From: Actinokineospora sp. NBRC 105648
Lineage (GTDB): Bacteria; Actinomycetota; Actinomycetes; Mycobacteriales; Pseudonocardiaceae
Reading direction: 5' to 3'
Length of the DNA: 64,000 nucleotides
NCBI RefSeq assembly: GCF_030269645.1
Contig: NZ_BSTR01000007.1
Location: 23,061 to 87,060, forward strand
Program-made: the position numbers and the translations under genes
Shown here: positions 52,497 to 60,156 of the stretch, piece after piece
Layout: each line of letters starts with the position of its first letter
Position numbering within the stretch: position 1 is the first letter of the stretch
The notes under the pieces: generated by a model
What the model was told of the DNA's origin: nothing
The model's database searches: none
The model's input: the letters and a program-made list of their open reading frames with translations, nothing else

Positions 52497-53698
52497 CGCA
52501 GCGCCGACATCTTCTGCCACTGGCCCCACGGGATCAGCCAGTCGTAGACGTCCGAGGTGGTCGGCATGGACGCCTTCGAGCCGGTGATCTCCACCGGGTC
52601 GCCGATCAGCGCGCTGTCGAAGTACGCCTTGGCGTCGGCCTCGAGCAGGTTGACGCAGCCGTGCGAGGTGTTGGCCTTGCCGATGTTGGCCCGGTTGTCG
52701 TTGTTCTCGTGGATGAACTCGCCGTGGTTGGAGATCCGCACGGCCCACTTCTTCATCACGTTGGTGTAGCCGTACTTCGGGTTCGAGAAGTCGCCGACCG
52801 GGTCCTTCTGCATGACGATCAACGTGCCGTTGGGCGTGTTCAGGTCCGGGTCGGCGTCCTTGCCGTTGCTCGAGGGGTAGGTCGCGACCACGGCGCCGTC
52901 GCGGTAGACGTTCATCTTGTGGTCCGGGGTGTTGACCTTGACCACCTGGTTGCGCCCGATGGTGAACTTCGTGCTCAGGTCGGCCTTGCCGTAGGCGCCA
53001 CCGCCGTAGGCCAGGCCGTAGAGCTTCGCGGTGACGGTGACCTTGGTGCCCGCGGGCCAGTACTCCTGCGGCCGCCAGTCGACCTGCTGGTCGTTGAGCC
53101 ACGCCCACGAGCCCTCGACCGGGCTGGAGGTGTCGACCTTGAGCGCCTTCTCGACCGCGGCCTTGTCGGTGACCTTGCCCTCGGGGAACTTGACGCTGAT
53201 CGGCATCCCGACGCCCACCGTGGCGTTGTCGGCCGGGTTGATCGTCGCGCGCGGGGTCTTGGCGGGCTTGAGGGTGGTGAACGCGCCCTTGAGCTCCACC
53301 TTCTTGCCGTCGGAGCCGGTGGCCGCGGCGGCGTAGGAGTACTTCTTCGCGTAGCCGAGCACCTCGGCGGAGGTCCAGCTGAGCTTGTCGGCCGCGACCT
53401 TGCCGGGGACCGCCTTGCCCTCCGGGGAGAGCAGCTCGACCGAGTCGATGGCGCCCTCGGTGACGGTGATCTTGACCGGCTCACCGGGCGGCACGTCGAC
53501 GGCGTCCACGGCCGGGCTGGCGACCAGCTTGGCCTTCGCGGGCTCCTCGGCCTGGGTGCCCCCGCCGGACCCGCCCGGCGCGCCCTGCCCGCCCGCGGTG
53601 CCCGGTTGCTCGGAGGTGCAGGCGGCGAGCAGCGCGAGAACCAGGAAGAGGAGCCCGATCAGGCCGCGCGTCCGGGTCGTCGAAGCCGTTCGTCTCAC
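52493..53698 (-). CDS. L,D-transpeptidase lipoprotein (YkuD domain, LprQ-like)
   Basis: A protein of 401 residues: lipoprotein signal (GLIGLLFLVLALLAAC, Cys about residue 26), two Ig-like domains (about 60-270) and a C-terminal YkuD domain with HGEFIHENNDNRANIGKANTSHGCVNLLEADAKAYFD, where SHGCVN holds the catalytic His and Cys. It forms 3-3 peptidoglycan cross-links outside the membrane and resists most beta-lactams except carbapenems by family knowledge. GTG 53698 is chosen because GGAGG lies 6 nt upstream and it yields a proper signal peptide. Equivalent to Rv0483. Confidence 0.93.
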   Translation of the reverse strand: MRRTASTTRTRGLIGLLFLVLALLAACTSEQPGTAGGQGAPGGSGGGTQAEEPAKAKLVASPAVDAVDVPPGEPVKITVTEGAIDSVELLSPEGKAVPGKVAADKLSWTSAEVLGYAKKYSYAAAATGSDGKKVELKGAFTTLKPAKTPRATINPADNATVGVGMPISVKFPEGKVTDKAAVEKALKVDTSSPVEGSWAWLNDQQVDWRPQEYWPAGTKVTVTAKLYGLAYGGGAYGKADLSTKFTIGRNQVVKVNTPDHKMNVYRDGAVVATYPSSNGKDADPDLNTPNGTLIVMQKDPVGDFSNPKYGYTNVMKKWAVRISNHGEFIHENNDNRANIGKANTSHGCVNLLEADAKAYFDSALIGDPVEITGSKASMPTTSDVYDWLIPWGQWQKMSALR

Positions 53699-53835
53699 CG
53701 TGGACCTCCAATGTGTAGTGCTGTCCCCACCGATGAGGACGCCTGAGCGGCGGTGGGGTGTAGCCACCTCAGGTGTGACTGTGCTCATAACCCCTTCGCG
53801 CCCCACGGGGATACCCGCAGGAGAGGATCAGGGCC

Positions 53836-54570
53836 GTGAACAACCCCATTGCAGTAGTGACCGGAGCCAGCGCGGGCATCGGGGCGGCGACCGCCCACCA
53901 CCTCGCGGCGGCCGGGTTCGACGTCGTGCTCGGCGCCCGGCGGCTCGACCGGCTGGCCGAGGTCGCGCGGGCGGTCGGCGGCGTCGCGATCGAGCTGGAC
54001 GTGACCGACCCCGCGTCGGTCGAGGCGTTCACCGACCAGGTCCCAGGGTGCCACGTGCTCGTCAACAACGCCGGGGGCGCCAAGGGCCTCGACCGGGTGG
54101 TCGAGGCCGACGAGGAGCGCTTCCGCTGGATGTTCGAGGCCAACGTGCTGGGCACGCTGCGGGTCACCAAGGCCCTGCTGCCCAAGCTCATCGCGTCCGG
54201 GAACGGGCACGTGGTGACCGTCACCTCGATCGCCGCGCAGGAGGTCTACGACGGCGGATCCGGCTACACCGCGGCCAAGCACGCGCAGTCGGCGCTGCAC
54301 CGCACCCTGCGCGGGGAGCTGCTGGGCGAGCCGGTGCGGTTCACCGAGGTCCTCCCGGGCATGGTCGAGACCGACTTCTCGGTGACCCGCTTCGACGGCG
54401 ACGCCGAGAAGGCCGCGAAGGTCTACGACGGCATCGACCCGCTCACCGCCGACGACGTCGCCGAGGTGATCGCCTTCGCGGTCACCCGGCCCGCGCACGT
54501 GAACCTGGACCAGATCGTGCTCAAGCCGCGCGCCCAGGCCTCGGCGACCCGGGCGCACCGGGTCAGCTGA
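53836..54570 (+). CDS. Short-chain dehydrogenase/reductase (SDR)
   Basis: A classical SDR of 244 residues: cofactor motif VVTGASAGIGAATAHHLAAAGFDVVLGARR (the Arg pair suggests NADPH), NNAGGAKG, VTSIAAQEVYDGGSGYTAAKHAQSALHRTL with the catalytic Ser/Tyr-x3-Lys, and VLPGMVETDF. Similar to YdfG-type 3-hydroxy acid dehydrogenases and to Rv0484c. The substrate is unknown. GTG 53836 follows an AGGAGAGGA stretch. Divergent from the L,D-transpeptidase and convergent with murB, whose end it overlaps by 8 bp. Confidence 0.92.
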   Translation: MNNPIAVVTGASAGIGAATAHHLAAAGFDVVLGARRLDRLAEVARAVGGVAIELDVTDPASVEAFTDQVPGCHVLVNNAGGAKGLDRVVEADEERFRWMFEANVLGTLRVTKALLPKLIASGNGHVVTVTSIAAQEVYDGGSGYTAAKHAQSALHRTLRGELLGEPVRFTEVLPGMVETDFSVTRFDGDAEKAAKVYDGIDPLTADDVAEVIAFAVTRPAHVNLDQIVLKPRAQASATRAHRVS

Positions 54571-55657
54571 GCGCGCAGTTGACCAGCACCGGCTCGGGGT
54601 GCAGGTCGACGCCGAAGGCCGCCCGCACGCCGTCGCGGACCTGCAGGGCCAGCCCGAGCAGGTCCGCGGTGGTGGCCTCGCCGCGGTTGGTGAGCGCCAG
54701 GGTGTGCTTGCTGGACAGCGCGGCCCGGCCCCGGGTGTAGCCCTTGGCGAAGCCCGCCCGCTCGATCAGCCAGGCCGCGGACAGCTTCGAGGTCCCCGGG
54801 CCCGCCGGGTAGCGCGGGACCGGGACGTCCGGGCCGACGGTGGCCACGATCCGGGCCAGCACGTCGTCGATGGCGGCGTCCGGGACGATCGGGTTGGTGA
54901 AGAACGAGCCCGCGCTCCAGGTGTCGTGGTCGGCCGGGTCGAGCACCATGCCCTTGCCCCGGCGCAGCGCCAGCACGGCCTCGCGGGCGGCGGCCACCGG
55001 GACGCGCTCCTCCTGGCGCACGCCCAGCGCCCGGGCCAGCTCGGTGTAGCGGATCGGCGCGGACAGGCCGTCGTCGGCCAGCTCGAACCGGGCGCGCAGC
55101 ACGACGGCGCGGTCGGTGCCCTTGAGGATGCTGGTGCGGTAGTCCATGCCCAGCTCGTCGGCGCGCAGGGTGCGGACCTCGCCGGTCGCCCGGTCGAACA
55201 GGTCGACCGAGAGGAGCACCTGGGCCACCTCGACCCCGTAGGCGCCGACGTTCTGCACCGGCGTCGCGCCGACCAGGCCGGGGATGCCGGACAGGCACTC
55301 CAGCCCGCCCAGACCGGCCTCCACGGTGCCCGCGACGACGGTGTCCCAGTCCTCACCCGCCTCGACGGTGAGCTGGACCCGGCCCGCCTCGGTGCAGTCG
55401 ATCTTGCTGCCGTGGTTGGCCACGTGCACCACGGTGCCGTCGAAGCCGAGGTCGCCGACCACCAGGTTGGAGCCGCCGCCGACGACGAGCAGCGGGGTGC
55501 CCGCCAGGTCGGCCGCGCGCACCGCGTCGACCACCTCGGCCGCGGTGGCGGCGGAGACGAATCTGGCGGCCGGTCCGCCCAGGCGCAGGGTCGTGTAGCC
55601 GCTGAGCGGGACGCCGGTGCGGACGTCGGCACCGAGGGGGAGGCTGGTCACGGGCAC
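54563..55657 (-). CDS. murB: UDP-N-acetylmuramate dehydrogenase (MurB)
   Basis: An FAD enzyme of about 364 residues that reduces UDP-GlcNAc-enolpyruvate to UDP-MurNAc in peptidoglycan precursor synthesis. FAD motif LLVVGGGSNLVVGDLGFDGTVVHV, GLECLSGIPGLVGATPVQNVGAYGVEV, the YRTSILKGT stretch and the catalytic serine in WSAGSFFTNPIVPD. GTG 55657 is preferred to the ATG at 55678 because AGGAGG lies 9 nt upstream of it and inside the longer version; TTG 55660 is also possible. Divergent from the DUF2505 gene with overlapping 5' ends. Confidence 0.94.
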   Translation of the reverse strand: MPVTSLPLGADVRTGVPLSGYTTLRLGGPAARFVSAATAAEVVDAVRAADLAGTPLLVVGGGSNLVVGDLGFDGTVVHVANHGSKIDCTEAGRVQLTVEAGEDWDTVVAGTVEAGLGGLECLSGIPGLVGATPVQNVGAYGVEVAQVLLSVDLFDRATGEVRTLRADELGMDYRTSILKGTDRAVVLRARFELADDGLSAPIRYTELARALGVRQEERVPVAAAREAVLALRRGKGMVLDPADHDTWSAGSFFTNPIVPDAAIDDVLARIVATVGPDVPVPRYPAGPGTSKLSAAWLIERAGFAKGYTRGRAALSSKHTLALTNRGEATTADLLGLALQVRDGVRAAFGVDLHPEPVLVNCALS

Positions 55658-55676
55658 CAACGGTAACCTCCTGCGC

Positions 55677-56165
55677 ATGGCCAGCCGTATCGAGCACCGC
55701 GCGGAGTTCACCGCGCCCGCCGCCACCGTGCACGCCCGACTGGTCGACCGGGCGTTCCTGGAGGAGCGGCTGCGGGTGCTCGGCGGGAAGGACGCGGCCC
55801 TGGTCTCCTACACCGAGACCGGCGGCGCGGTGGAGTACCGGCTGCGCCAGGGCATCGACGCGGCCCGCCTGCCCTCGATCGTGCGCAGCCTGGTCAAGGG
55901 CGACCTGGTGGTCGAGCGGACCGAGACCTGGCGGCCGGACGGCGACGCCTTCGCGGGCACGACGGCCGCGTCCGTGGCCGGGGTGCCGGGTGAGATCAAG
56001 GGCACCTACCGGCTGGCCGACGCGGCGGGCGGGAGCGCGCTGCGCACCGACGCCGAGGTGAAGGTCCGGGTGCCGCTGATCGGCGGCAAGATCGAGTCGG
56101 TCATCGCCGAGCAGGTGCGCAGGCTGCTGGCCAGTGAGGCCGAGTTCGCCGCCACCCGGGTCTGA
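55677..56165 (+). CDS. DUF2505 family protein (Rv0481c-like)
   Basis: A protein of 162 residues with a START/SRPBCC-like pattern: ASRIEHRAEFTAPAATVHARLVDRAFLEERLRVLGGKDAALVSYTE at the start, and LIGGKIESVIAEQVRRLLASEAEF at the C-terminus. Members of DUF2505 probably bind a hydrophobic ligand, but none is characterised to my knowledge. ATG 55677; it lacks a good ribosome-binding site and may be leaderless, because the divergent murB start is only 20 bp away. Followed 3 bp later by a methyltransferase gene. Confidence 0.85.
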   Translation: MASRIEHRAEFTAPAATVHARLVDRAFLEERLRVLGGKDAALVSYTETGGAVEYRLRQGIDAARLPSIVRSLVKGDLVVERTETWRPDGDAFAGTTAASVAGVPGEIKGTYRLADAAGGSALRTDAEVKVRVPLIGGKIESVIAEQVRRLLASEAEFAATRV

Positions 56166-56168
56166 CCC

Positions 56169-56972
56169 GTGGCACGCGTTCCCCGGCTCGCCGCGGGCCG
56201 GGCCCGGGCGCTGGGCGCGCCCACCCGCGGCACCACCAACCCCAACCGGCTGCGCCGGGTCGACCGGTGGCTGGTCGGGTCGCCGCTGGTGCGCGCGGTG
56301 CTCGACGGCGAGCCGCTGGTGGTCGACCTCGGGTACGGCGCGAACCCGGTGACCACCGTGGAGATGGCCCGCAGGCTGCGGGCGGTGTGCCCGGGCGTGC
56401 GGGTGCTGGGCCTGGAGATCGACCCGGAGCGGGTGGCGGCGGCCCGACCGTCGGCGGACCCCCCGTTCGTGGACTTCCGCCGCGGCGGGTTCGAGCTCGC
56501 GGGGGCGCGGCCGGTGCTGCTGCGGGCGTTCAACGTGCTGCGCCAGTACACCGAGGCCGAGGCGTGGTCGTCGTGGGAGACGATGCGGGCGCGACTGGCG
56601 CCGGGCGGCCTGCTCGTCGAGGGCACGTGTGACGAGATCGGCCGCCGGTGCACGTGGGTGACCCTCACGGCGGACGGCCCGCTCACCTTCACCCTGGCGT
56701 GTCTGCCCGCCGGGATCGACCGGCCGTCAGACCTCGCGGAGCGACTGCCGAAGGTCCTGATTCACCGGAACGTGGCAGGCGAGCGGGTCTGGGACCTCCT
56801 GCGCGCCCTGGACGCCTGCTGGGCGACCGCCGCCCCGTACGCCCCCTTCGGCCCCCGGGCGCGGTGGGTGGAGACGATCAGGCTGCTCTCGGCGGAGGGC
56901 TGGCCGGTCCTCGACGACCGCCGCCGGTGGCGCCTGGGCGAGGTCACCCTGCCGTGGTCAGCCGTGGCTTGA
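56169..56972 (+). CDS. Class I SAM-dependent methyltransferase-like protein
   Basis: A protein of 267 residues. The SAM-binding motif I is VVDLGYGANPVTTVEMARRL (about residues 56-75), with an acidic motif II in VLGLEIDPERVAAARP and a later LLRAFNVLRQYTEAEAWSSWETMRARLAPGGLLVEGTCDE. DLGYGANP replaces the usual DLGxGxG, a variant found in a conserved actinobacterial group. The substrate is unknown. GTG 56169 starts 3 bp after the DUF2505 stop, so the two are co-expressed. Confidence 0.82.
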   Translation: MARVPRLAAGRARALGAPTRGTTNPNRLRRVDRWLVGSPLVRAVLDGEPLVVDLGYGANPVTTVEMARRLRAVCPGVRVLGLEIDPERVAAARPSADPPFVDFRRGGFELAGARPVLLRAFNVLRQYTEAEAWSSWETMRARLAPGGLLVEGTCDEIGRRCTWVTLTADGPLTFTLACLPAGIDRPSDLAERLPKVLIHRNVAGERVWDLLRALDACWATAAPYAPFGPRARWVETIRLLSAEGWPVLDDRRRWRLGEVTLPWSAVA

Positions 56973-56999
56973 CTCTGCCGTTACGTCAACTTCTACGGT
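56969..56999 (+). promoter_or_regulatory. MerR-type promoter with 19-bp spacer
   Basis: TTGACT (56969-56974) and TACGGT (56994-56999) form a -35/-10 pair with a 19-bp spacer, the over-long spacing typical of promoters activated by MerR-family proteins. A dyad TTGAC/GTCAA (56969-56973 and 56985-56989) overlaps the spacer. It lies 42 bp upstream of the TipA-like MerR gene and overlaps the end of the methyltransferase gene. Confidence 0.65.
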
Positions 57000-57040
57000 G
57001 GTCCCAGGCCGGACGGACCGGCCGTGAGGGAGACGGACCG

Positions 57041-57805
57041 ATGGCCTGGTCGATCGCGCAGGTGGCCCGGATGTCGAAGGTGACGTCGCGGACGCTGCGG
57101 CACTACGACGAGATCGGCCTGCTGCCACCCGCGTGGGTGGGCGACAACGGCTACCGGTTCTACGAGCAGGAACAACTGCTGCGGTTGCAGCAGATCCTGG
57201 TGCTGCGCTCGCTGGGCCTCGGCTTGGACACCATCGCCGAGATCGTCCGCGAGGGCCGCGACCAGGCGGCGGTGCTGCGCCTGCACCACCGCTGGCTGCT
57301 CGCCGAACGCGACCGCTTCGACCGGTTGGCGCGCACAGTCTCCCGAACGATCACGGATGTGGAGGCAGGCAAGGAGATGACCAAGAAGTCAGCCGAGCAC
57401 TGGTTCGACGGGTTCGACGCCGGGCAGCAGGAGAAGCTGCGGGAGGAGGCCCGCGAACGCTGGGGCGCCGAACAGGTGGACGCGGCCAACGCCGAGATCA
57501 CGGCCAAGGGCGCGGACTGGTGGGCCGAACACGGCCAGGAGTGGGTGAACATCCTGGACGCACTGGTGGGCCACCTCGACGCTGGCCGAGCACCGACCGA
57601 CCCGGCGGTGCAGGAGACGGTGGACCGGCACTACCACTGGATCAAGGGTGGACACTGGACACCCAACCGCGAGTCCTACACGGGCCTGGGCGACCTCTAC
57701 GCCGACGACCCACGCTTCCGGGCGAACTTCGACAAGACAGACCCCCGCCTGGCGGACTACTTCCGCATGGCGATGGCCGAGTACGCCCAGACGCGACTGA
57801 ACTAG
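57041..57805 (+). CDS. MerR-family regulator with TipAS antibiotic-binding domain (TipA-like)
   Basis: A protein of 254 residues. An N-terminal MerR winged helix (SIAQVARMSKVTSRTLRHYDEIGLLPPAWVGDNGYRFYEQEQLLRLQQILVLRSLGLGLDTIAEIV), a coiled coil (about 75-110), then a TipAS domain (MTKKSAEHWFDGFDAGQQEKLREEARERWG ... DRHYHWIKGGHWTPNRESYTGLGDLYADDPRFRANFDKTDPRLADYFRMAMAEYA). TipAS traps thiopeptides and other ligands; TipAL activates its own promoter. An alternative internal start at MTKKSAEHW would give a free TipAS-like protein as in Streptomyces lividans. ATG 57041. Confidence 0.9.
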   Translation: MAWSIAQVARMSKVTSRTLRHYDEIGLLPPAWVGDNGYRFYEQEQLLRLQQILVLRSLGLGLDTIAEIVREGRDQAAVLRLHHRWLLAERDRFDRLARTVSRTITDVEAGKEMTKKSAEHWFDGFDAGQQEKLREEARERWGAEQVDAANAEITAKGADWWAEHGQEWVNILDALVGHLDAGRAPTDPAVQETVDRHYHWIKGGHWTPNRESYTGLGDLYADDPRFRANFDKTDPRLADYFRMAMAEYAQTRLN

Positions 57806-58754
57806 TGGGGTTGGGGAGCTGCAGATCCCCAACCCTGTCCAGCCAAACGACTCGCGATTGTCCACACCGGACAACAATCTCGACAATCCTGACCACGTCG
57901 CGCTCTCGCACATGACTGTCGACCAACCAAGCAGACCACCGGAACAGCGCCATCCGCAGTGCAGCCCTGGCACCCACGCCCAACCAACGCGGCGTGGACC
58001 TTTGTTGGCCACCACCAGGCCCCCGGCGACCCAGCCACCACCAAGACCTCAGCGGCCCGGCACCCCGAAGATCTCGCTGGCCCAACCGCCCCCTGAGATC
58101 CTCGCCAGCCCAACCCCCTGGAGATCCCCACCAGCCTGACGCCCCCTGGGATGCTCGCCAGCCTGGCCGACACCTGGAAGCCTCGCCGGTCTAGCCGCCC
58201 TCCGAGATAACCGCTGGCCTAACCGCCCCTTCAGATTTCCGCCAGCTTGGCCGCCAACCTGGGATCCCGCCAGCCTGGCCGGCACCTGGGAACCTCGCCA
58301 GCCTGGCCGCCCCCGAGATGCTCGCTGGCTCAACCGCCCCTTGAGATTCCCGCCGGCTTGGCCGCCACCTGCGAAACCTCGCCAGCCCGGCCGCCCTGAG
58401 AAACCCGCTGGCCTAACCGCCCCTGAGATCTCCCGCCAGCCTGGCAACCCACCTAGGATCCCCGCCAGCCTGGCCGCCACCTGCGAACCTCGCCAACCCG
58501 GCCGCTCCTTGAGATCCTCGCTGGCTCAACCGCCTCCTGAGATCTTCACTGGCCTGGCCCCCGAGATCGTCGCCGGCCAGCCCCGCCTCGGCCGCCAACC
58601 AGCCCACTCCGGCACCACCTCAGGCCACTCCCTTACCACGTCGCCCCTGGCAGCCACACCCCGAGCGCTGCCACCAGCCCAATCCGCAGCCGCGCGCCAC
58701 AAACTCCCCTTGCCGACTACTCCCGCCCCTGCATCCCATACGCAGCCCAAAACA
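57806..58754. repeat. Degenerate minisatellite and unique spacer
   Basis: From about 58050 to 58590 the sequence consists of many imperfect units of about 30-35 bp built from CGCCAGCCTGGCCGCC, CCTGAGATC and CGCTGGCYTAACCGCC blocks in varying order. The remaining parts (57806-58049 and 58591-58754) are unique but without ribosome-binding sites or consistent codon bias. Open frames on the minus strand in the repeats (RLAGG-type peptides) are by-products of the repeats. Confidence 0.8.
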
Positions 58755-58811
58755 CGGACTGGTCGGGCGTGTCAAGGCATCTTTCCCGCCTTGACACGCC
58801 CGACCAGTCCG
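58755..58811. terminator. 24-bp perfect inverted repeat, hairpin element
   Basis: Arms at 58755-58778 and 58788-58811 are perfectly complementary over 24 bp with a 9-nt loop (ATCTTTCCC). The inner part GTGTCAAGGC/GCCTTGACAC is AT-richer than the surroundings. It could terminate transcription of the ArsR-type gene (ends 58985) or be a dispersed repeat. No T-run follows on either strand. I recall similar GTGTCAAGGC palindromes in related genomes, but cannot verify that here. Confidence 0.7.
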
Positions 58812-58984
58812 TTGTCACACTTGTGGGTTGGGAAGCAGGACCCCCGAGAAACCGCCAAGGGCGCACCCTTGCGAGGCGCCGGCGGGCAAGCGCCGAGCGG
58901 TCACGTGCAGCCGAGCGGTCGCGTGCACAAGCGCTTGATCTCGCGCGCGGCGGCGCCGGATGGCAGGCGCCGAGCGATGACCGT

Positions 58985-59584
58985 TCAGTCCTCGGACTCG
59001 TCCACCGGCACCAGTCCCGGCCCGTTGTCAGGCACGACGATGAGGCGGACAGCCATCCGGCGGGCGGCGGGATCGCGCGTGCCGGGCTCGGTGGCGTACT
59101 TCCAGACCAGGGTTTGGTACTCGTCGATGAAGGCGTCGATTTGCGGGCGGGTCAGGTGCAGGCCCGCCCGCATGATCTGGTTCCAGCCGTCGGCGGCGTC
59201 GTAGCCGGAGTAGGCGCTGACGACGAGGTTGACGTCGTGGCTCATCTTGAGGGCGCCGAGCTTGGTGGCGGCCTCACGTTCGTCCGGGGTCATCGGGAGA
59301 CCGGGTGGGGTGTGGAGGTCGGTCATCACGGACTTCCACCAGCGCTCCCGCCCGGTGGAGCGCTCCTCGACCTCGGCGATGAGGTCGAGGTCGGCGAGCT
59401 TGCGCAGGTGGTAACTGGTGGTCCCGGTGCTCTCGCCGAGCGCCTTGGCGACGCTGGTCGAGTTCGCCTGACCGTGTTCGCCCAGGTAGGACAGGATCGC
59501 GCGGCGTACCGGGTTGGACAGGGCCTTGTAGAAGGCCTTGAGGTCCGCACCGGTGAGCACGCGCTTCTCGGGCCGCTCGACCAT
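58985..59584 (-). CDS. ArsR-type winged-helix transcriptional regulator
   Basis: A protein of 199 residues. The N-terminal winged helix is LKAFYKALSNPVRRAILSYLGEHGQANSTSVAKALGESTGTTSYHLRKLADLDLIAEVEERSTGRERWWKSV (about residues 14-86). The C-terminal half is helical, with DGWNQIMRAGLHLTRPQIDAFIDEYQTLVWKY, and is common in actinomycete 'helix-turn-helix domain' proteins with unknown ligand. No metal-binding Cys motif. ATG 59584. A nested palindrome 16 bp upstream is likely its operator and also controls the divergent membrane protein gene. Confidence 0.88.
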   Translation of the reverse strand: MVERPEKRVLTGADLKAFYKALSNPVRRAILSYLGEHGQANSTSVAKALGESTGTTSYHLRKLADLDLIAEVEERSTGRERWWKSVMTDLHTPPGLPMTPDEREAATKLGALKMSHDVNLVVSAYSGYDAADGWNQIMRAGLHLTRPQIDAFIDEYQTLVWKYATEPGTRDPAARRMAVRLIVVPDNGPGLVPVDESED

Positions 59585-59599
59585 GACCGCGAGCCTATC

Positions 59600-59641
59600 G
59601 CAGAGAACGACTGCAAAGAAAGTTTGCAGAACCTCTCTGCG
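59600..59641. promoter_or_regulatory. Nested palindromes, candidate operator of the ArsR-type regulator
   Basis: CTGCAAAGAAAGTTTGCAG (59611-59629) has two perfect 7-bp arms around GAAAG. An outer pair, CGCAGAGA (59600-59607) and TCTCTGCG (59634-59641), is centred within 1 bp of the same axis. The symmetry, AT-rich core and position 16 bp upstream of the regulator start make autoregulation likely. Confidence 0.7.
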
Positions 59642-59685
59642 AGCGGCTGACGTTGGTGGTGGCTGCCTAGGACTTGGGGGTCCGG

Positions 59686-60156
59686 ATGCGAAACGCCCAC
59701 CTCAGCCGCGTGTTGCTGGTCGCCGGGTGCGCCCTGGTGCCGTGGATCGTGGTGCTCTGGTTCACCGCCTCGGACGCGCCCGAGTGGCGGCTGGCCTGGG
59801 TCGGCTTCGACACCCTGGAGGCCACGGGCCTGCTCGTCTCGGCCCACCTCCTGCGCCGGGGCGGCCCACGAGCGGCATTCGCCACAATCGCCACCGCAAC
59901 CCTGCTATTCGCCGACGCCTGGTTCGACGTCACCACGGCGGCCAGCGGGTTCGCCACCTCACTCGCCTTGGCCGTGGCCCTGGAACTACCACTGACCGCG
60001 GTGTGCGTACTCGCCGCGCTCCAAGCCCTGGCCGAACCGACCCCACCCTTCCAGCCCGCACCCACCAGAAGCCTTGCAGGCCAAGAGGTACAAGCACCGA
60101 ACAACGGCGAGCAGTACATGACCCCCTACGACGCGCAGCAGCCAGCCGCAACCTGA
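59686..60156 (+). CDS. Four-helix membrane protein
   Basis: A protein of 156 residues with four transmembrane helices (LLVAGCALVPWIVVLWFTA; WVGFDTLEATGLLVSAHLL; AAFATIATATLLFADAWFDVTTA; FATSLALAVALELPLTAVCVLAAL) and a cytoplasmic Gln/Pro-rich tail. The LAWVGFD and FADAWFDVTTA motifs recur in a widespread actinobacterial family of unknown function. ATG 59686; an in-frame TTG at 59674 is possible. Divergent from the ArsR-type regulator, so probably its target. Confidence 0.8.
   Translation: MRNAHLSRVLLVAGCALVPWIVVLWFTASDAPEWRLAWVGFDTLEATGLLVSAHLLRRGGPRAAFATIATATLLFADAWFDVTTAASGFATSLALAVALELPLTAVCVLAALQALAEPTPPFQPAPTRSLAGQEVQAPNNGEQYMTPYDAQQPAAT

Noticed and set aside
58049-58480. Minus-strand open frame of 143 residues rich in RLAG
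   Set aside because: It is produced by the minisatellite, has no ribosome-binding site, and its repeats are irregular in length.
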